64,000 nt of DNA from DASUAS01 sp963720765 (GCA_963720765.1 CAVRGS010000003.1:62001-126000); one strand, 5' to 3'; counted from the first letter of the stretch, positions 27,551-38,488 are shown. Numbers and translations: made by a program. Notes: generated by a model from the sequence alone, not told the origin.

Positions 27551-28119
27551 CGTGCGAGACGCTGCGTGCCGACCGCGGTCGACGGCTGCGCGCGAGCTGC
27601 GCCTCGAACCGGCCGGGGATCGTCGCGGCGACTTCGTGAAGCTGTTCGACGCGTCGACCTTCGCCGACCTCGGGCTGGCGTTCGCAGTCGCGCGAGATCT
27701 TCTGGAGCCGCTCGCACGCGCGGGGTGTGCGGGGGATGCACTTCCAGGCCCCACCGTCCGACGTTGCCAAGCTCGTCTGCTGCATCGAAGGCGCGGTTCT
27801 CGACGTCGTGGTCGATCTCCGCGCCGGGTGCCCACCTACCGACAGCACGCGGCGGTCACGCTGTCGCCGGCAGCGGCGAACGCGATGTTCGTCCCTGAGG
27901 GCTGCGCGCACGGCTTCCTCGTCATCGAGGGCGAAGCGCTCGTCATGTACGCGCAGTCGGGGGAGTGGGACAGCGTGCACGAGGGCGGCGTGCTCTGGTC
28001 GTCGGTCGGTGTCGAATGGCCCATTGCGCTGGACGGGGCGGTCCTGTCGGATCGCGACGCCGCCTTCCCGCCGCTCGATGCGTTCGAGACACCGTTCGAC
28101 ACGCCGACGCGCATCGTGA
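27551..28119 (+). CDS. RmlC-like nucleotide-sugar epimerase (AscE-type candidate), frameshifted
   Basis: A cupin of the dTDP-4-dehydrorhamnose 3,5-epimerase family. Blocks recovered in three frames are LRLEPAGDRRGDFVKLFD, RGMHFQAPPSDVAKLVCCIE (substrate His region), GAVLDVVVDLRAG, FVPEGCAHGFLVIEGEALVMY and GVLWSSVGVEWPI. Exact ends are uncertain because indels lie at both. I place the start just after the rfbH stop and the end at a TGA overlapping the next GTG (28116-28119). In the ascarylose pathway an RmlC-like protein, AscE, epimerises C5 of the CDP-dideoxy-keto sugar. Position directly after rfbH suggests the same step, but an unrelated epimerase role is possible. Confidence 0.75.
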
Positions 28120-29040
28120 CCGACCGGCTCTGCTCACCGGTGTGACCGGCTTCGTCGGTGCGCACGTGGCGCGGCACCTCCTGCGCACGGGTGTCGAGGT
28201 GCCGCCGTCGTCCGTGCCGACCGCACACCTCGACCGGATCCCGGATGTGGTCGAGCAGGGTCTCGCTCCACGTCGACGACGGCCGGTCGACACCTGCGGA
28301 CGATCGTCGACGCGACCGCGCCCCGACGTCACGTACCACCTGGCGACGCACTTCGTGGCTGAGCACGCGCCGGGCGATGTCGATGCGCTCGTCGCTGACA
28401 ACGTCGCGTTCCCGACCCGCCTGGTCGACGCGCTCGGCGACGAGCAGCGCGATGTTCGTCAACGTCGGGACGTGCTGGCAGCACGTCGACGGCGCGGCCT
28501 ACCGACCGAAGAACCTCTACGCCGACGACCAAGCAGGCCTTCGAGGACGTGCTCCGGTGGTACGTCGAGCGCGGTCGGTGCGCGCAGTCACCGTGAACCT
28601 CTACGACTCCTACGGACCGCTCGACCACCGCGCCAAGCTGCTCGGCGCGTTGGTGGACGCGCTGCGCACCGGCGACACCCTCGGGATGAGCAGCGGCGTG
28701 CAGCTCGTCGACCTCGTCGATGTCGACGACGTCGTGCGGGGCCTGCAACTGGCGCCGAGTCGCGGCCGACGTAGTCAGACGGCAGATGGCCGATCTACTC
28801 GTTGTCGTCGGGTCGACCCTGCACGTTGCGCGAGCTCGTCGACGTGCTGGGTGAGGTGGCCGGCCGACCGGTACCGGTGGAGTGGGGTGCGGTGCGGACC
28901 GCCAGGGCGACATGGTGGACCACTGGGACGCCGGTCCTCCCGTCCCGGGATGGACGCCGGCGATGAGCCTCGAGTCGGGCCTCGGTGCGCTGCTCGAGCG
29001 AAGGCGGGCGTGCCACGAGGGCGAGCAGACGACCGGCTGA
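28116..29040 (+). CDS. NAD(P)-dependent epimerase/reductase, CDP-dideoxyhexose finishing SDR (RfbJ/AscF-like), frameshifted
   Basis: An extended SDR with LLTGVTGFVGAHVARHLLR, VTYHLATHFVAEHAPGDVDA, VADNVAFPTRLVDAL, FVNVGTCWQHVDGAAYRPK (Thr/Ser region), an NLYAATKQAF-type Tyr-x3-Lys split by an indel near 28530, VTVNLYDSYGPLDHRAKLLG and QLVDLVDVDDVVRGLQLA. The TCWQH and YDSYGP blocks resemble CDP-abequose/paratose/ascarylose synthases that reduce the 4-keto group in the last step. GTG at 28116 is the preferred start. The stop TGA (29038-29040) abuts the opposite-strand metH stop. Which of the 3,6-dideoxyhexoses is made cannot be told by eye. Confidence 0.78.
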
Positions 29041-32000
29041 TCAGACGACGAAGTACTTCGCCTCGGGGTGGGGCACGATGATCGCCGAGGTGCTCTGCTC
29101 GGGCTCGAGCTGGAACTCCTCGGTGAGCTTCATCCCGATGCGGTGGAACTCGAGCAGCTCGTCGAGCTTGGCCTGGTCGTCCAGGTCGGGACACGCCGGA
29201 TAGCCCCACGAGTAGCGCGACCCGCGGTACTGCTGGCGGAAGAGTCCCGCCAGCGACGGGCCGTCCTCGTTCACGAAGCCCCATTCCTCGCGGATGCGGT
29301 GGTGCCAGAGCTCCGCCAGTGCCTCGGTCATCTCCACCGAGAGGCCATGGGTGAGGAGGTACTCCTGGTAGCTGGTCGGCGGCGAAGAGCTCCTGCTCGC
29401 GCGCGGTGGCGAGCTCACCCACGGTCACGACGTGGAAGGCCGCGTAGTCGGCGTCGCCGCTGTCGTCGGACCGGAAGAAGTCGCTGATGCAGAGGTGTCG
29501 GTCGCTGCGCTGGCGCGGGAACGTGAAGCGGAGACGCTCGTTGCGACGGTCGTCGTCGGTCCACACGATGAGGTCGTTGCCGTCGGAGTTCACCGGGAAG
29601 TAGCCGTAGATCACCGCGGGCACCAGCCAACCCTCCGCCTTGGCCTCGTCGAGCTGTGCCCGGAGGATGGGACGGATGCGATCTTTGAAGTCGGCGTCGT
29701 TCTCGCCCAGCGACTTGTCGGGACGGAACTGCCACTGGTTGCGGAACAGTGCGGTCTCGTTGATGTACGCCGCGATGTCGTCGAGCGCGACGCCCTTGGC
29801 CACGCGTGAACCGAGGAACGGCGGCGTGAAGATCTCGACGTCGGCGGCGACGTCGGAGCGCACCGCAGCGGCGGTGACCGCGCGCTCGGCTTCCATCTCC
29901 GACCGGCGCGGCGGCAGGATCCTGCCCCCCGGCGCACGGCCGAAATCGGGATCGAGCACGCCCGACTTCTTGCCCTCCATGAGCTGGTCCATCGTGTGGA
30001 GGCCTTCGAAGGCGTCCTTGCCGTAGAAGAGGCGACCGTCGTAGACCTCGCGCAGGTCGCGCTCCACGTAGGTGCGGGTGAGCGCGGCGCCGCCGAGCAG
30101 CACCGGGATCTCGGCCAGCCCCTGGTCGTTCATCTCCTGGAGGTTCTCGCGCATGATCAGCGTGCTCTTCACGAGCAGGCCGCTCATGCCGATGGCGTCG
30201 GCCTCGACCTCGTTGGCCTTCTCCACGAACGCCGACAACGGCGCCTTGATCCCGATGTTGTGGACCTCGTAGCCGTTGTTGGTGAGGATGATGTCGACGA
30301 GGTTCTTGCCGATGTCGTGGACGTCGCCCTTCACGGTGCCGAGCACGACGCGGCCCTTGCCGCCGGCGTCGGCCTTCTCCATGTGCGGCTCGAGGTAGGC
30401 GACCGCGGCCTTCATCGTCTCCGCGCTCTGCAGCACGAACGGGAGCTGCATCTCGCCGCGTCCGAAGAGGTCGCCGACGACCTTCATGCCCTCGAGCAGC
30501 ACGTCGTTCACGATCGACAGCGCGGGACGCGACTCGAGCTGCTCCTCGAGGTCGGCCTCGAGACCGTCGCGGTTGCCGTCGATGATGCGGTGCTCGAGGC
30601 GCTGCTCGATGGGCCAGCCGGAGCGGTCTTCCTGCTCGACCGCGGCCGCGTCGACGCCCTCGAACATCGCCATGAGCTCGGTGAGCGGGTCGTAGTCGTC
30701 GTCGGCGACGGTCGTAGACGAGGTCGAGGGTGACCTCGCGCACGTGGTCGTCGATCTTGTGCATCGGCATGATGCGCGCGGCGTGGACGATGGCGGCGTC
30801 GAGGCCGGCCTCGCGGCACTCGTGCAGGAACACGCTGTTCAGCACGTGGCGGATCGCGGGCTTGAGCCCGAAGCTGATGTTGGAGAGACCGAGCACGGTG
30901 GACGAACCGGGGAGCTCGGTCTTGGCGCGGCGGATCGCCTCGATCGTCTCGATGCCGTCGCGGCGGAGGTCCTCGGTGCCCGAGCCCAGCGGGAACGTGA
31001 GCATGTCGAAGATCAGGTCGGTGGGCTCGATCCCGTAGCGATCGATCGCGAGGTCGTAGATGCGGCGGCAGATCCGGAGCTTGTCGTCGGTGGTGCGGGC
31101 CTGGCCCTCTTCGTCGATGGCGAGGACGATCACGGCCGCGCCGTACTCACGCGCCAGCGACATCACGCGGTCGAAGCGCTTGCCCTCGGCCTCGCCCTCT
31201 TCGAGGTTGGCGGAGTTGAGGATGGCCTTGCCGCCGGTGTGCTGGAGGCCGGCTTCGAGCACCGCGGGTTCGGTGGAGTCGAACACGAGTGGCAGCGCGG
31301 CCTGGGTGCCGAAGCGGCTGGCGATCTCGTGCATGTCGACGGCGCCGTCGCGCCCGACGTAGTCGACGCACACGTCGAGCACGTGCGCGCCTTCCTTCAC
31401 CTGGTCGCGCGCCATCTGCACGCACGTGTCCCAGTCGCTCTCGAGCATCGCCTCGCGGAACTTCTTGGAACCGTTGGCGTTGGTGCGCTCGCCGATGGCG
31501 AGGTACGCGAGCTCCTGGTGGAACGTGACCGGGCTGTAGATCGACGAGCAGCTCGGTTCGTGCTCGGGGTTGCGCGCGACCGGTGCACGTGTGCCGATGC
31601 GCTCGGTGACCGCGCGCAGGTGCGCGGGCGTGGTGCCGCAGCAGCCGCCGACGATGTTGAGGCCGAACTCGTCGATGAAGCGCTCGTGCGCGTCGGCGAG
31701 CGGCGTCGGGGGTGAGGTCGTAGTGGGTGTGGCCGTCGACGATCGACGGCAGGCCCGCGTTGGGGAGGCACGACAGGAACGTGCGCGAGTGCTGCGCGAG
31801 GTAGCGCAGGTGCTCGGTCATCTCCGTCGGGCCCGGTGGCGCAGTTGAGCCCGATGACGTCGGGCCGCATGCGCTTCGAGCGCGGTGAGCGCGGCGCCGA
31901 TCTCGGAGCCGACGAGCAGGCGGCCGGTCGTCTCGACGGTGACCTGCACCATGAGCGGCACCGTCACGCCCGACGGTCGCCATCGCCCGTCGCGCGCCGA

Positions 32001-32514
32001 TGATGGCGGCCTTGCACTGGAGGAGGTCCTGCACCGTCTCGATCAGGAGGACGTCGACGCCGGCCGCGAGCTGGCCCGCGATCATCGCCTCGTAGTCGTC
32101 GCGCAGCTCGGCGAACGCGATGTGGCCGAGGGAGGGGAGGCGGGTGCCGGGGCCGATCGAGCCGATCACGAAGCGGGGGCGGTCGGGAGTGGAGAAGTCG
32201 GCCGCCACCTCCTTGGCCAGGCGCACCGCGGCCTCGTTGATGGCGTAGGTCTCGTCGGCGATGCCGTACTCGTTGAGCACCAGGGAGAAGGCGCCGAAGG
32301 TGGCGGTCTCGACCGCGTCGACACCCGCCTCGAAGTACTCGGCGTGCATCTGCTTGATGAGCTCGGGGCGGGTGAGCACGAGGCGCTCGTTGCAGCCTTC
32401 GAGGGCCGGGCCGCCGAAGTCGTCGGGGCCGAGGTCCTGCTCCTGCACCCAGGTGCCGAACGCGCCGTCGAACACGAGCACGCGCTGTGCCAGCGCGTCG
32501 AGGAAGGCAGCCAT
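29041..32514 (-). CDS. metH: Cobalamin-dependent methionine synthase (MetH), frameshifted
   Basis: A roughly 1,157-residue multidomain enzyme making methionine from homocysteine with methyl-B12. In order: the homocysteine domain (FDGAFGTWVQEQDLG, ETATFGAF, LNCATGP), the pterin domain (YLAIGERTNANGSKKF, VLDVCVDYVGRDG, SNISFGLKP), the cap and B12 domain (KGDVHDIGKNLV with the Asp-x-His-x2-Gly lower ligand, GMSGLLVKST) and the reactivation domain (YINETALFRNQW, GYFPVNSDGNDLIVW, SRYSWGYPACPD). Frame changes occur near 31990, 31730-31860, 30715 and 29390. All domains are otherwise complete, so they look like indel errors. ATG at 32514. The last gene of the sugar cassette converges on it with abutting stops. 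Confidence 0.93.
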
Positions 32515-32874
32515 GGTGACGTCAGGGTACCGGAGCGTCCTCGCTGGTCAGGACCCGGATTGGCCCCGGTGACCGTCCGCGCGACCAGCACGGCCGACCG
32601 GTGCTCGGCGGGGCTCGAGGTCACGCCGTCCGCCTTGCGGGTTCCGGTCGAGCGCCATGGGACGCGACCATTGCAGGCTCGGGATCCGATGGCCGTTCGG
32701 AGCGCGTCATTCGTGCTCGGACGACTGTCCGTCTGGAGGAGATTGGTCGCGCGCCCACGCGGAAGTGCTGCGTCGGCACGTGGATGTGCCAGCATGCTCA
32801 CCCGGTGGGAGTGACCAGGCCTACTGTCCCTCTTCAATCGGTTTGTACGTCTGCTGGGGAGAAGCGGCATCGAC
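32515..32874. other. 360-bp intergenic stretch between divergent metH and the sulfotransferase-like gene
   Basis: No gene or RNA was recognised. I looked for a B12-riboswitch box (GCCACTG on the metH strand) and found none, nor a SAM-riboswitch core. A GGGGAGAAG purine run precedes the ATG at 32875. Both promoters should lie here. Confidence 0.5.
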
Positions 32875-34384
32875 ATGACACGGAGCAGCCGGGGACGACG
32901 ACTTGTGATCGCCCTCCTCGCGTTCGCGCTCGGCGGCGTGGTCCTCGTCGCGTGTTTGCCGCCCCCGGCGGGGACGCCGGCGACGATCGTGACGGATCCG
33001 CCGTTGATCCCGGCGTTCCAGACTGGGATCACGAACTACGTGGTGCGCTGTGATCCGGGCACGCCGGTGGCGGTGCACGTGACGTCGCCGACGAGCACGT
33101 TGGTGTCGGTGAACGGCGGGTATCCCAGAGGGGGGATCTACGGCGTCTTCGTCGCGCAGCAGCCGGGTCAGCGGTTCGTCGTCGCGGTGACGACAGATCC
33201 AACGCACGACGTGACCACGCGGTACAACGTCCGATGCCTGCCGACCGATTTTCCGTCGTGGTCGGTGCAGACCTCTCCCGACGGGCTCACCCCGTACTTC
33301 ATGACTGCGCCGCTCTCGGCGGTCTTTCTCACCCGCACGGCGATCTACGACCGCAACGGCGTGCCGTTGTGGTGGAGCGATGCGCAGGTCACGATCTTCT
33401 CGACGCTGTTGCCCAACGGCGACGTCGGAGCGATGATCAACGGCGGGGTCGAAGAGCGCAAGCTCGACGGCACCCTGGTGCGCACGGTGGGGACGGTGGG
33501 CGGACCCGCCGATCCCCACGACGTGCTGTTGCTCGAGAACGGGCACTTCGTGATGGTCACGATCCAGCCCCGGACGGGCGTGGATCTCCAGCGCGTTGGG
33601 GGGTCCGGCGAGCGCCTCGATCTGTGATCACGTGATCCAGGAGATCGACCCGAGCGACGGGTCCGTGGTGTGGAGTTGGGACGTCTACGACCACATCCCG
33701 CCGACGGAGATGGACCCGCAGTGGTTCTCCTCGTTCATCGCCCCGGGTCCGACGGTTCCCGCATGCGGCTACGACGTGTACCACTGGAACGCGATCGAGC
33801 CCACGGGCACCGGGTTCATCGTGTCGCTCCGCCATCTCGACGCGGTGTACGACATCGACCAGGTGACGGGCAGCGTGGTGTGGAAGCTGGGTGGATCGCC
33901 GCGAGCGGAAAGCCTGACGGTGGTCGGCGACCCGGTGTTCAGCGGCGGGAGCCACTTCGGTGGGCAGCACGACAGCCGGATGCTGCCCGATGGCACCGTC
34001 ACCCTCTACGACGACGGCACCGACCTCGGTCGGCCGCCGCGCGCGGTTCACTACTCGATCGACTCCACCGCGCGGACCGCGACGCTGCTCGACTCGGCCA
34101 GCGACCCGCAGATCGCCACGTCGTTCTGCTGCGGGAGTGCCCGGTACCAGGGGTCGAACGACTGGGTCGTCGGGTGGGGCGGCAACGACGTCGCGAGCGA
34201 GACCGTCGGCAATCTGCGCCAGTTCGCGCTGAAGTTCCCCGGCGGCAACATCTACCGCATCCTTCCGCTCACCGCGGCGCAGGTGTCGCCCGCGCAGCTC
34301 GACGCCGCGATGGACTTCCGCCTTGTGCACCCGAGTGCCGCGTCCGCATCTTCGGACGACGTGATCTCGCCGTACCCGCCGTGA
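32875..34384 (+). CDS. Arylsulfotransferase-like (PF14269-type) lipoprotein, frameshifted
   Basis: A roughly 500-residue beta-propeller-like protein. The N-terminus has a lipoprotein signal, with a hydrophobic stretch ending in LVAC at about residues 24-27, so it should be lipid-anchored outside the membrane. The first frame runs to about 33590 (YDRNGVPLWW, LLENGHFVMVTIQP) and the next resumes with HVIQEIDPSDGSVVWSWDV, YDVYHWNAIEPTGTGF, SLRHLDAVYDIDQVTGSVVW and FGGQHDSRMLPDGTVTLYDD. These blocks are characteristic of the arylsulfotransferase/ASST-like family, including the His residues in YHWNAI, RH and QHD. It may move sulfate or another group on cell-surface substrates. Actual activity is not established by family alone. 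Confidence 0.78.
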
Positions 34385-34735
34385 TCGCCGAACGGATCGG
34401 TCATGCCGGTCCCGTGCGTGCTCGCGAACGACGCCCTCTCGAAGCGACGTAGAAGTTGGTGATGACGCGGATGGACGGCAGCGAGAGCGACGTGTCCGGC
34501 CTCGCGCCCTTCATGGTCGGCGCCTTGACGCTCTGGTGGCGGGCGGTCGGAGTGCCGAAGCCCGCACCCTGACCGCCAACGTGGCCGCGACGTGGCGGGC
34601 AACCCCAATCGGCCCGACGTCTGCGCCTCGCGCACATCCGACCTCACCCCGGGGGAAGCGCCCCAGGTCGGACTCCCTCGAAGACGCGAGAACGCGGCGC
34701 CGCGTGCGGTGCGACCTCCGAGCGGGATCCGACGG
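34385..34735. other. About 350-bp stretch without a confident gene
   Basis: It follows the sulfotransferase-like stop and reaches the uncertain 3' end of the minus-strand HAD gene. A 37-codon plus-strand frame near 34458-34571 with a short hydrophobic middle is the only ORF of note and has no recognisable family. No terminator stem or repeat was seen. Confidence 0.4.
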
Positions 34736-35376
34736 TCAGGTGCCGGTGCCCTGGTCCGCGGCGACGACCGAGACGCACCGCACGGTCGGCGCGGGCCCAG
34801 AGCTCCTTGTCGCCGGAGCTGTCGCCGTAGGCCCACACGAACGGTGTGGCGCCGGGCAGCTCGCGGCGCGATCCACGCGTCGAGTCGGCGCGCCTTCTCC
34901 GGGCCGCGCACGTTCGCGCCCTGCATCGCGCCGGTGAGGCGACCGTCGTCGCCGACCTCGAGCTCGGTGGCGAGCACCGCGTCGAAGCGCAGGTGCTCCG
35001 CGATCGGCCGGAGGTACACCGCGAGTGACGCCGACACGATCACGAGCCGATGGCCCTGCGTGCGGTGCCAGTCGGCGAGCTCGACGGCCTCGGCGCGGAG
35101 GTGGCGGGCGATCACGTCGGCCGCGAACACCCGGGCGGTGTCGTCGAGATCGGCGACGTCGCGGCCGCCGAGCAACTGCTGGAGCAGCTCCGCCTTCATG
35201 GCGTTGCGGCTCCAGTGCGCTCGGCCGGCGCGGGCGACGTGCACCCCGCCGGCGGCGAAGGCACCGGCGACCGCCGGCGTCCCCGCGACGCGCCGGAGGA
35301 AGGGCACGAAGTTGTCGCGCGGCGACAGCGTGCCGTCGAAGTCGAACGCGGCGACGACCGCATCGGCCTTGGTCAT
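34736..35376 (-). CDS. HAD-superfamily subfamily IB phosphatase (SerB-like), frameshifted near the end
   Basis: A roughly 210-residue HAD hydrolase. Motif I is VAAFDFDGTLSPRDNF (nucleophile Asp and acid Asp), motif II is RLVIVSASLAVYL (Ser), the Lys of motif III is in GPEKARRLDAWI, and motif IV is WAYGDSSGDKELWA (two Asp) after a frame change near 34860. This fits the HAD-IB group that includes phosphoserine phosphatase and small-molecule phosphatases. ATG at 35376 begins MTKADAVVAAFDF. The C-terminal end is ambiguous: one frame stops at 34736, another continues to 34644. A role in lipid or sugar phosphate hydrolysis is possible. Confidence 0.82.
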
Positions 35377-35496
35377 GGCTGCACATCCATCGCCGCGTCC
35401 ATCGCCGCGCAATGACTAGCACAGGCGCACCGGCACGCCGTCGGGCTGATCGGCAGCCAGGGGTACTGTGTCCCGACCTTTCTCGTCGGGAGTGGT

Positions 35497-37070
35497 GTGA
35501 GCGTCGTCGAGAACACGATCCCACCGCCCGACGCCGGGTCAGCCCCCGCTCGGTGACGGGCGCCGGTACGGACGCGCCTTCGCGGTCGGCGCGGTGCTCG
35601 CCGGGGTCGTGCTCTTCTGGATGCTGACCGCGGGGACGTTCGATCCGGGCCACCGCGTCCCGTTCTCCGCCAACTTCTACGACGTGCAGGCGCACCGGCT
35701 GCTGCACGGGCACCTGTCGATGCCGGCGTCGGTGCTCGACATCGAGGGCTACGAGCACGGCGGGCGCACCTACATGTACTTCGGGCCGGTGCCCGCGCTC
35801 CTGCGCCTACCGGTCGCCGCGGTCACCGACTCGCTCGACGGTCACACCGGCGTGGTGTCGATGATGCTCGCCTACGTCGTCGCCATGATCGCCCTCGGTC
35901 GGATCTCGTGGCGGCTGCGCCGGTGGGTCCGGGGCGCGTGTCGCGGTCGGTGGCCACCGACGCCGTGCTCGCCGGCGTGACCGCGTTCGTGTTCGGTGCC
36001 GGTAGCTCGGTCATGTTCCTCGCGTCGGGCGACTACGTGTACCACGAGGCGATCCTCTGGGGCGCTCGCCTTCTCACTGGCCGCGTTCGAGGCGATCCTG
36101 GCGTGGATCGAGCGCCCGCGTGCCGGCGCGCTGCTCCTCGCGGGCGCGTTCGCGACGCTGCTCGTCGCCAGCCGTGTCGGGGTGGGGATCGGCCCGCCGA
36201 TCGCGCTCGGGCTGCTGGCGGTCGCCGGTTGCGCCGTCGCGTGGCGCCCGAGCGAGCGGCTCCAGCCCCGGCGTCGGCCTCGCACCGACGGCCTCGGCTG
36301 GAACGTCGTCGCCGGCCTCGCTCGCCGCCAGTCTCGTGCCGCTCGTGGTGTACGCGCTGCTCAACGAGGCGAAGTTCGGCACGCTCTTCAGCGTCCCGTT
36401 CGACCACCAGGCGGTGAACGCGCTCGTGCCCGAGCGCAAGGCCGTCGCTCGCGGCCAACGGCGGCACGCTCCAGAACTTCCGTGCGCTGCCCACCAACCT
36501 GCTGCAGTACGTGCGGCCCGACGCGGTGCGGCTCGACTCGGCGTGGCCGTGGGTCCGGCTGCCGACGTGGCGGCCGCGGGTCATCGGCGATCTGCGCTAC
36601 GACCTCCTCGACCACACCTCGAGCGTCACCGCGGCGATGCCGCTGTTCGTCGTGCTCGGCGTCGGCGGGCTGGTCGCCGTCGATCCGCGCCGGATCGCGG
36701 GTGACCGTGGCGACGGCGCGGTCGGTGACGTTGCCGTTCGTCGGCGCGGTGGGCAGCCGCCATCCCGTCGCTCACGATCGTGTACATCACCGAGCGCTAC
36801 ACCGGGGACTTCCTGCCGCTGCTCGTCGCTGCCCGCGCTGGTCGGTCTGCACGCCTTCGTCGCGCTGGGCGATGTCGGCCACCGCGAAGCGGGGCCTGGT
36901 CGTCGGCGCAGTCGGTCGTGCTCGGCAGTGCTCGCGCTCTGGGGTTGCGTCGCGAACGTCGTCCGCTCGCCCGCGACTACCAGCTCGAACGCGAGCAGGT
37001 GACGACCTTCTTCGACCCCGCTCGACCCGGTGAGCTCTGCGGGCCGCGGCGAACTCGAGTCAGGCGGCGG
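35497..37070 (+). CDS. Polytopic membrane protein, probable GT-C-like, multiply frameshifted
   Basis: GTG at 35497 gives a short cytoplasmic N-terminus and, after a first frame change, the span VGAVLAGVVLFWML. Recovered blocks include PFSANFYDVQAHRLLHGH, YMYFGPVPALLRLPVA, FVFGAGSSVMFLASGDYVYH, RAGALLLAGAFATLLVASRV, LVPLVVYALLNEAKFGTLF, FRALPTNLLQYVRPDAVRLD and IVYITERYTGDFLPLLVAA. At least eight single-base frame changes occur in 1.5 kb. Ten or so hydrophobic spans and a charged first loop with Asp resemble GT-C mannosyltransferase-like proteins. The end is approximate; the last recognisable frame passes QLEREQVTTFFDP near 37020. Function is inferred from topology only. Confidence 0.62.
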
Positions 37071-37523
37071 GAGCGGGCCGATCGGCAGACGCCGCGAGCA
37101 GGGCGCGGCCGATGACCAGCTCCGGCGGATCGTGGTCGTTGCCGAGCGCCACTCCCAGCCCGGACACCAGGCCGCTTCCGTACACCAGGCGTCGCGCCAC
37201 GAGCGCGGCATCCTCGTCCGCCTGCATCTCGTTGCACACGACGGCGAAGCGGCGATCGCCGATGCGCGCCAACGTGTCGTCGGGGCGCAGGCGGTTCTGC
37301 AGGGTCTTGGCCACGGCGAGGATGTCGTAGGGCTGGTCGGGGAAGTGAGGGTCGTCGAGCACGAACACCGCCACCACGCTGCCGGCTGCGCTCGCGCGCG
37401 GGCGATGGCGACCGCGGTTCGGTCGATGAGCAGGCCCCACCGCGGGAGGCCGGTCAGCGAATCGAGGAGCGTCTCGTAGCGGGCCCGCTCGATCTCGAGC
37501 CAGCCCAGGTCGACCGAGGTCAT
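37060..37523 (-). CDS. Degenerate GGDEF-domain protein, frameshifted
   Basis: A roughly 154-residue stand-alone GGDEF-like domain. The start ATG at 37523 reads ERARYETLLDSLTGLPRWG, the characteristic DxLTGLPxR opening of diguanylate cyclases. Near 37385 the frame shifts and continues VFVLDDPHFPDQPYDILAV, LRPDDTLARIGDRRFAVVC and LVSGLGVALGNDHDPPELVI. The catalytic GGDEF loop is replaced by IGDRRF, so cyclase activity is unlikely. Such domains can bind GTP or serve as protein-interaction modules. It lies upstream of the dprE2-dprE1-ubiA genes' 3' end and may overlap the 3' end of the membrane protein. Confidence 0.7.
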
Positions 37524-37610
37524 GCTCGAAACTGTCGGCGCCCCGGGGAACTGCCTTGAGCGCCTGTCTCGAACGCGAGGCTCCGAGTGGCCGGCTCCCG
37601 ACGGTCGGGA

Positions 37611-38373
37611 TCAGATGGGGAGCTTGCGGAACACCGGGCGGGGCACGTGTCGCAGCACCGACATCACGTAGCGCATCTGGGAGGGCACCCACACCGTCTC
37701 GCGGTTGCGGGCGAGGCCGCGCACGATGGCGTCGGCCACCGCCTCGGGCGTGGTCGAGAACGGCGCGGCGTCCATCCCGTCGGTCATCTTCGTGTGCACG
37801 AAGCCGGGCCGCACGATCATCACCCGCACGCCGCTGCCGACGAGCGAGTCGCCGAGCCCCTGGAAGAACGCGTCCATCCCGGCCTTCGACGATCCGTAGA
37901 CGAAGTTCGAGCGGCGGGCCCGTTCGCCGGCCACCGACGACAGCGCCACGATCGTGCCGTGCCCCTGCGCGCGCATGCGCTGCGCGATCGGCACCGTGAC
38001 CGACACCGACCCCACGTAGTTCACCTCGGCGATGTCGACCGCGGCGCGGCCATCGTGCTCGGCCTCCTCCTGATCGCCGAGCACCCCGAACGCGAGCAGC
38101 GCGAGGTCGATGTCGCCGACGCGGTCGAACACGTCGGCGACGAAGCGCGTCGTGCGAGGCCGTGTCGCGCGCGTCGAACGCCAACGTCTCGACGGTCGTC
38201 GCACCCGCGGCCCGCAGCTCGTCGGCCACACCCCGCACCGACTCCGGGTCGCGCGCGGCGAGCACGATGGTGCGGGCACGGCGCCGCACCAGCTCGCGCA
38301 CGGTCGAGAGGGCGATGTCCGAGCCACCGCCGAGCACCAGCACCGACTGCACCGAACCCAGCGCATCCTTCAT
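37611..38373 (-). CDS. dprE2: Decaprenylphosphoryl-2-keto-ribose reductase-like SDR (DprE2), frameshifted
   Basis: A 253-residue classical short-chain dehydrogenase. ATG at 38373 opens with QSVLVLGGGSDIALSTVREL and LAARDPESVRGVADELRAAG. Past a frame change near 38150 the rest reads DIDLALLAFGVLGDQ, INYVGS-type core EVNYVGSVSVTVPIAQRM, IVALSSVAGERARRSNFVYG (Ser and Tyr), SSKAGMDAF (Lys) and VMIVRPGFVHTKMTDGM. The GGGSDIA cofactor loop and RPGFVHTKMT are characteristic of DprE2. With DprE1 just upstream it would complete epimerisation of polyprenylphosphoryl ribose to the arabinose form. The surrounding set makes this assignment stronger than sequence alone. Confidence 0.87.
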
Positions 38374-38488
38374 GTCGAGCAGAGCCTTTCGTCACTCACA
38401 GGTTGCGTCAGTTGAGTGCGTAATTCGACGTCAAGTGGCGCGACCTCGTGAACGGAGGGAACAGGAACACGGAGCGCAGGATGGAAGG

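Noticed and set aside
23400..29040. Programmed ribosomal frameshifting as the explanation for the broken genes
   Set aside because: Shifts are many, at varied sequence contexts and in both directions, with no shared slippery site or pseudoknot visible. Error or decay is simpler.
32515..32874. B12 or SAM riboswitch upstream of metH
   Set aside because: No GCCACTG box or recognisable SAM aptamer core on the relevant strand.
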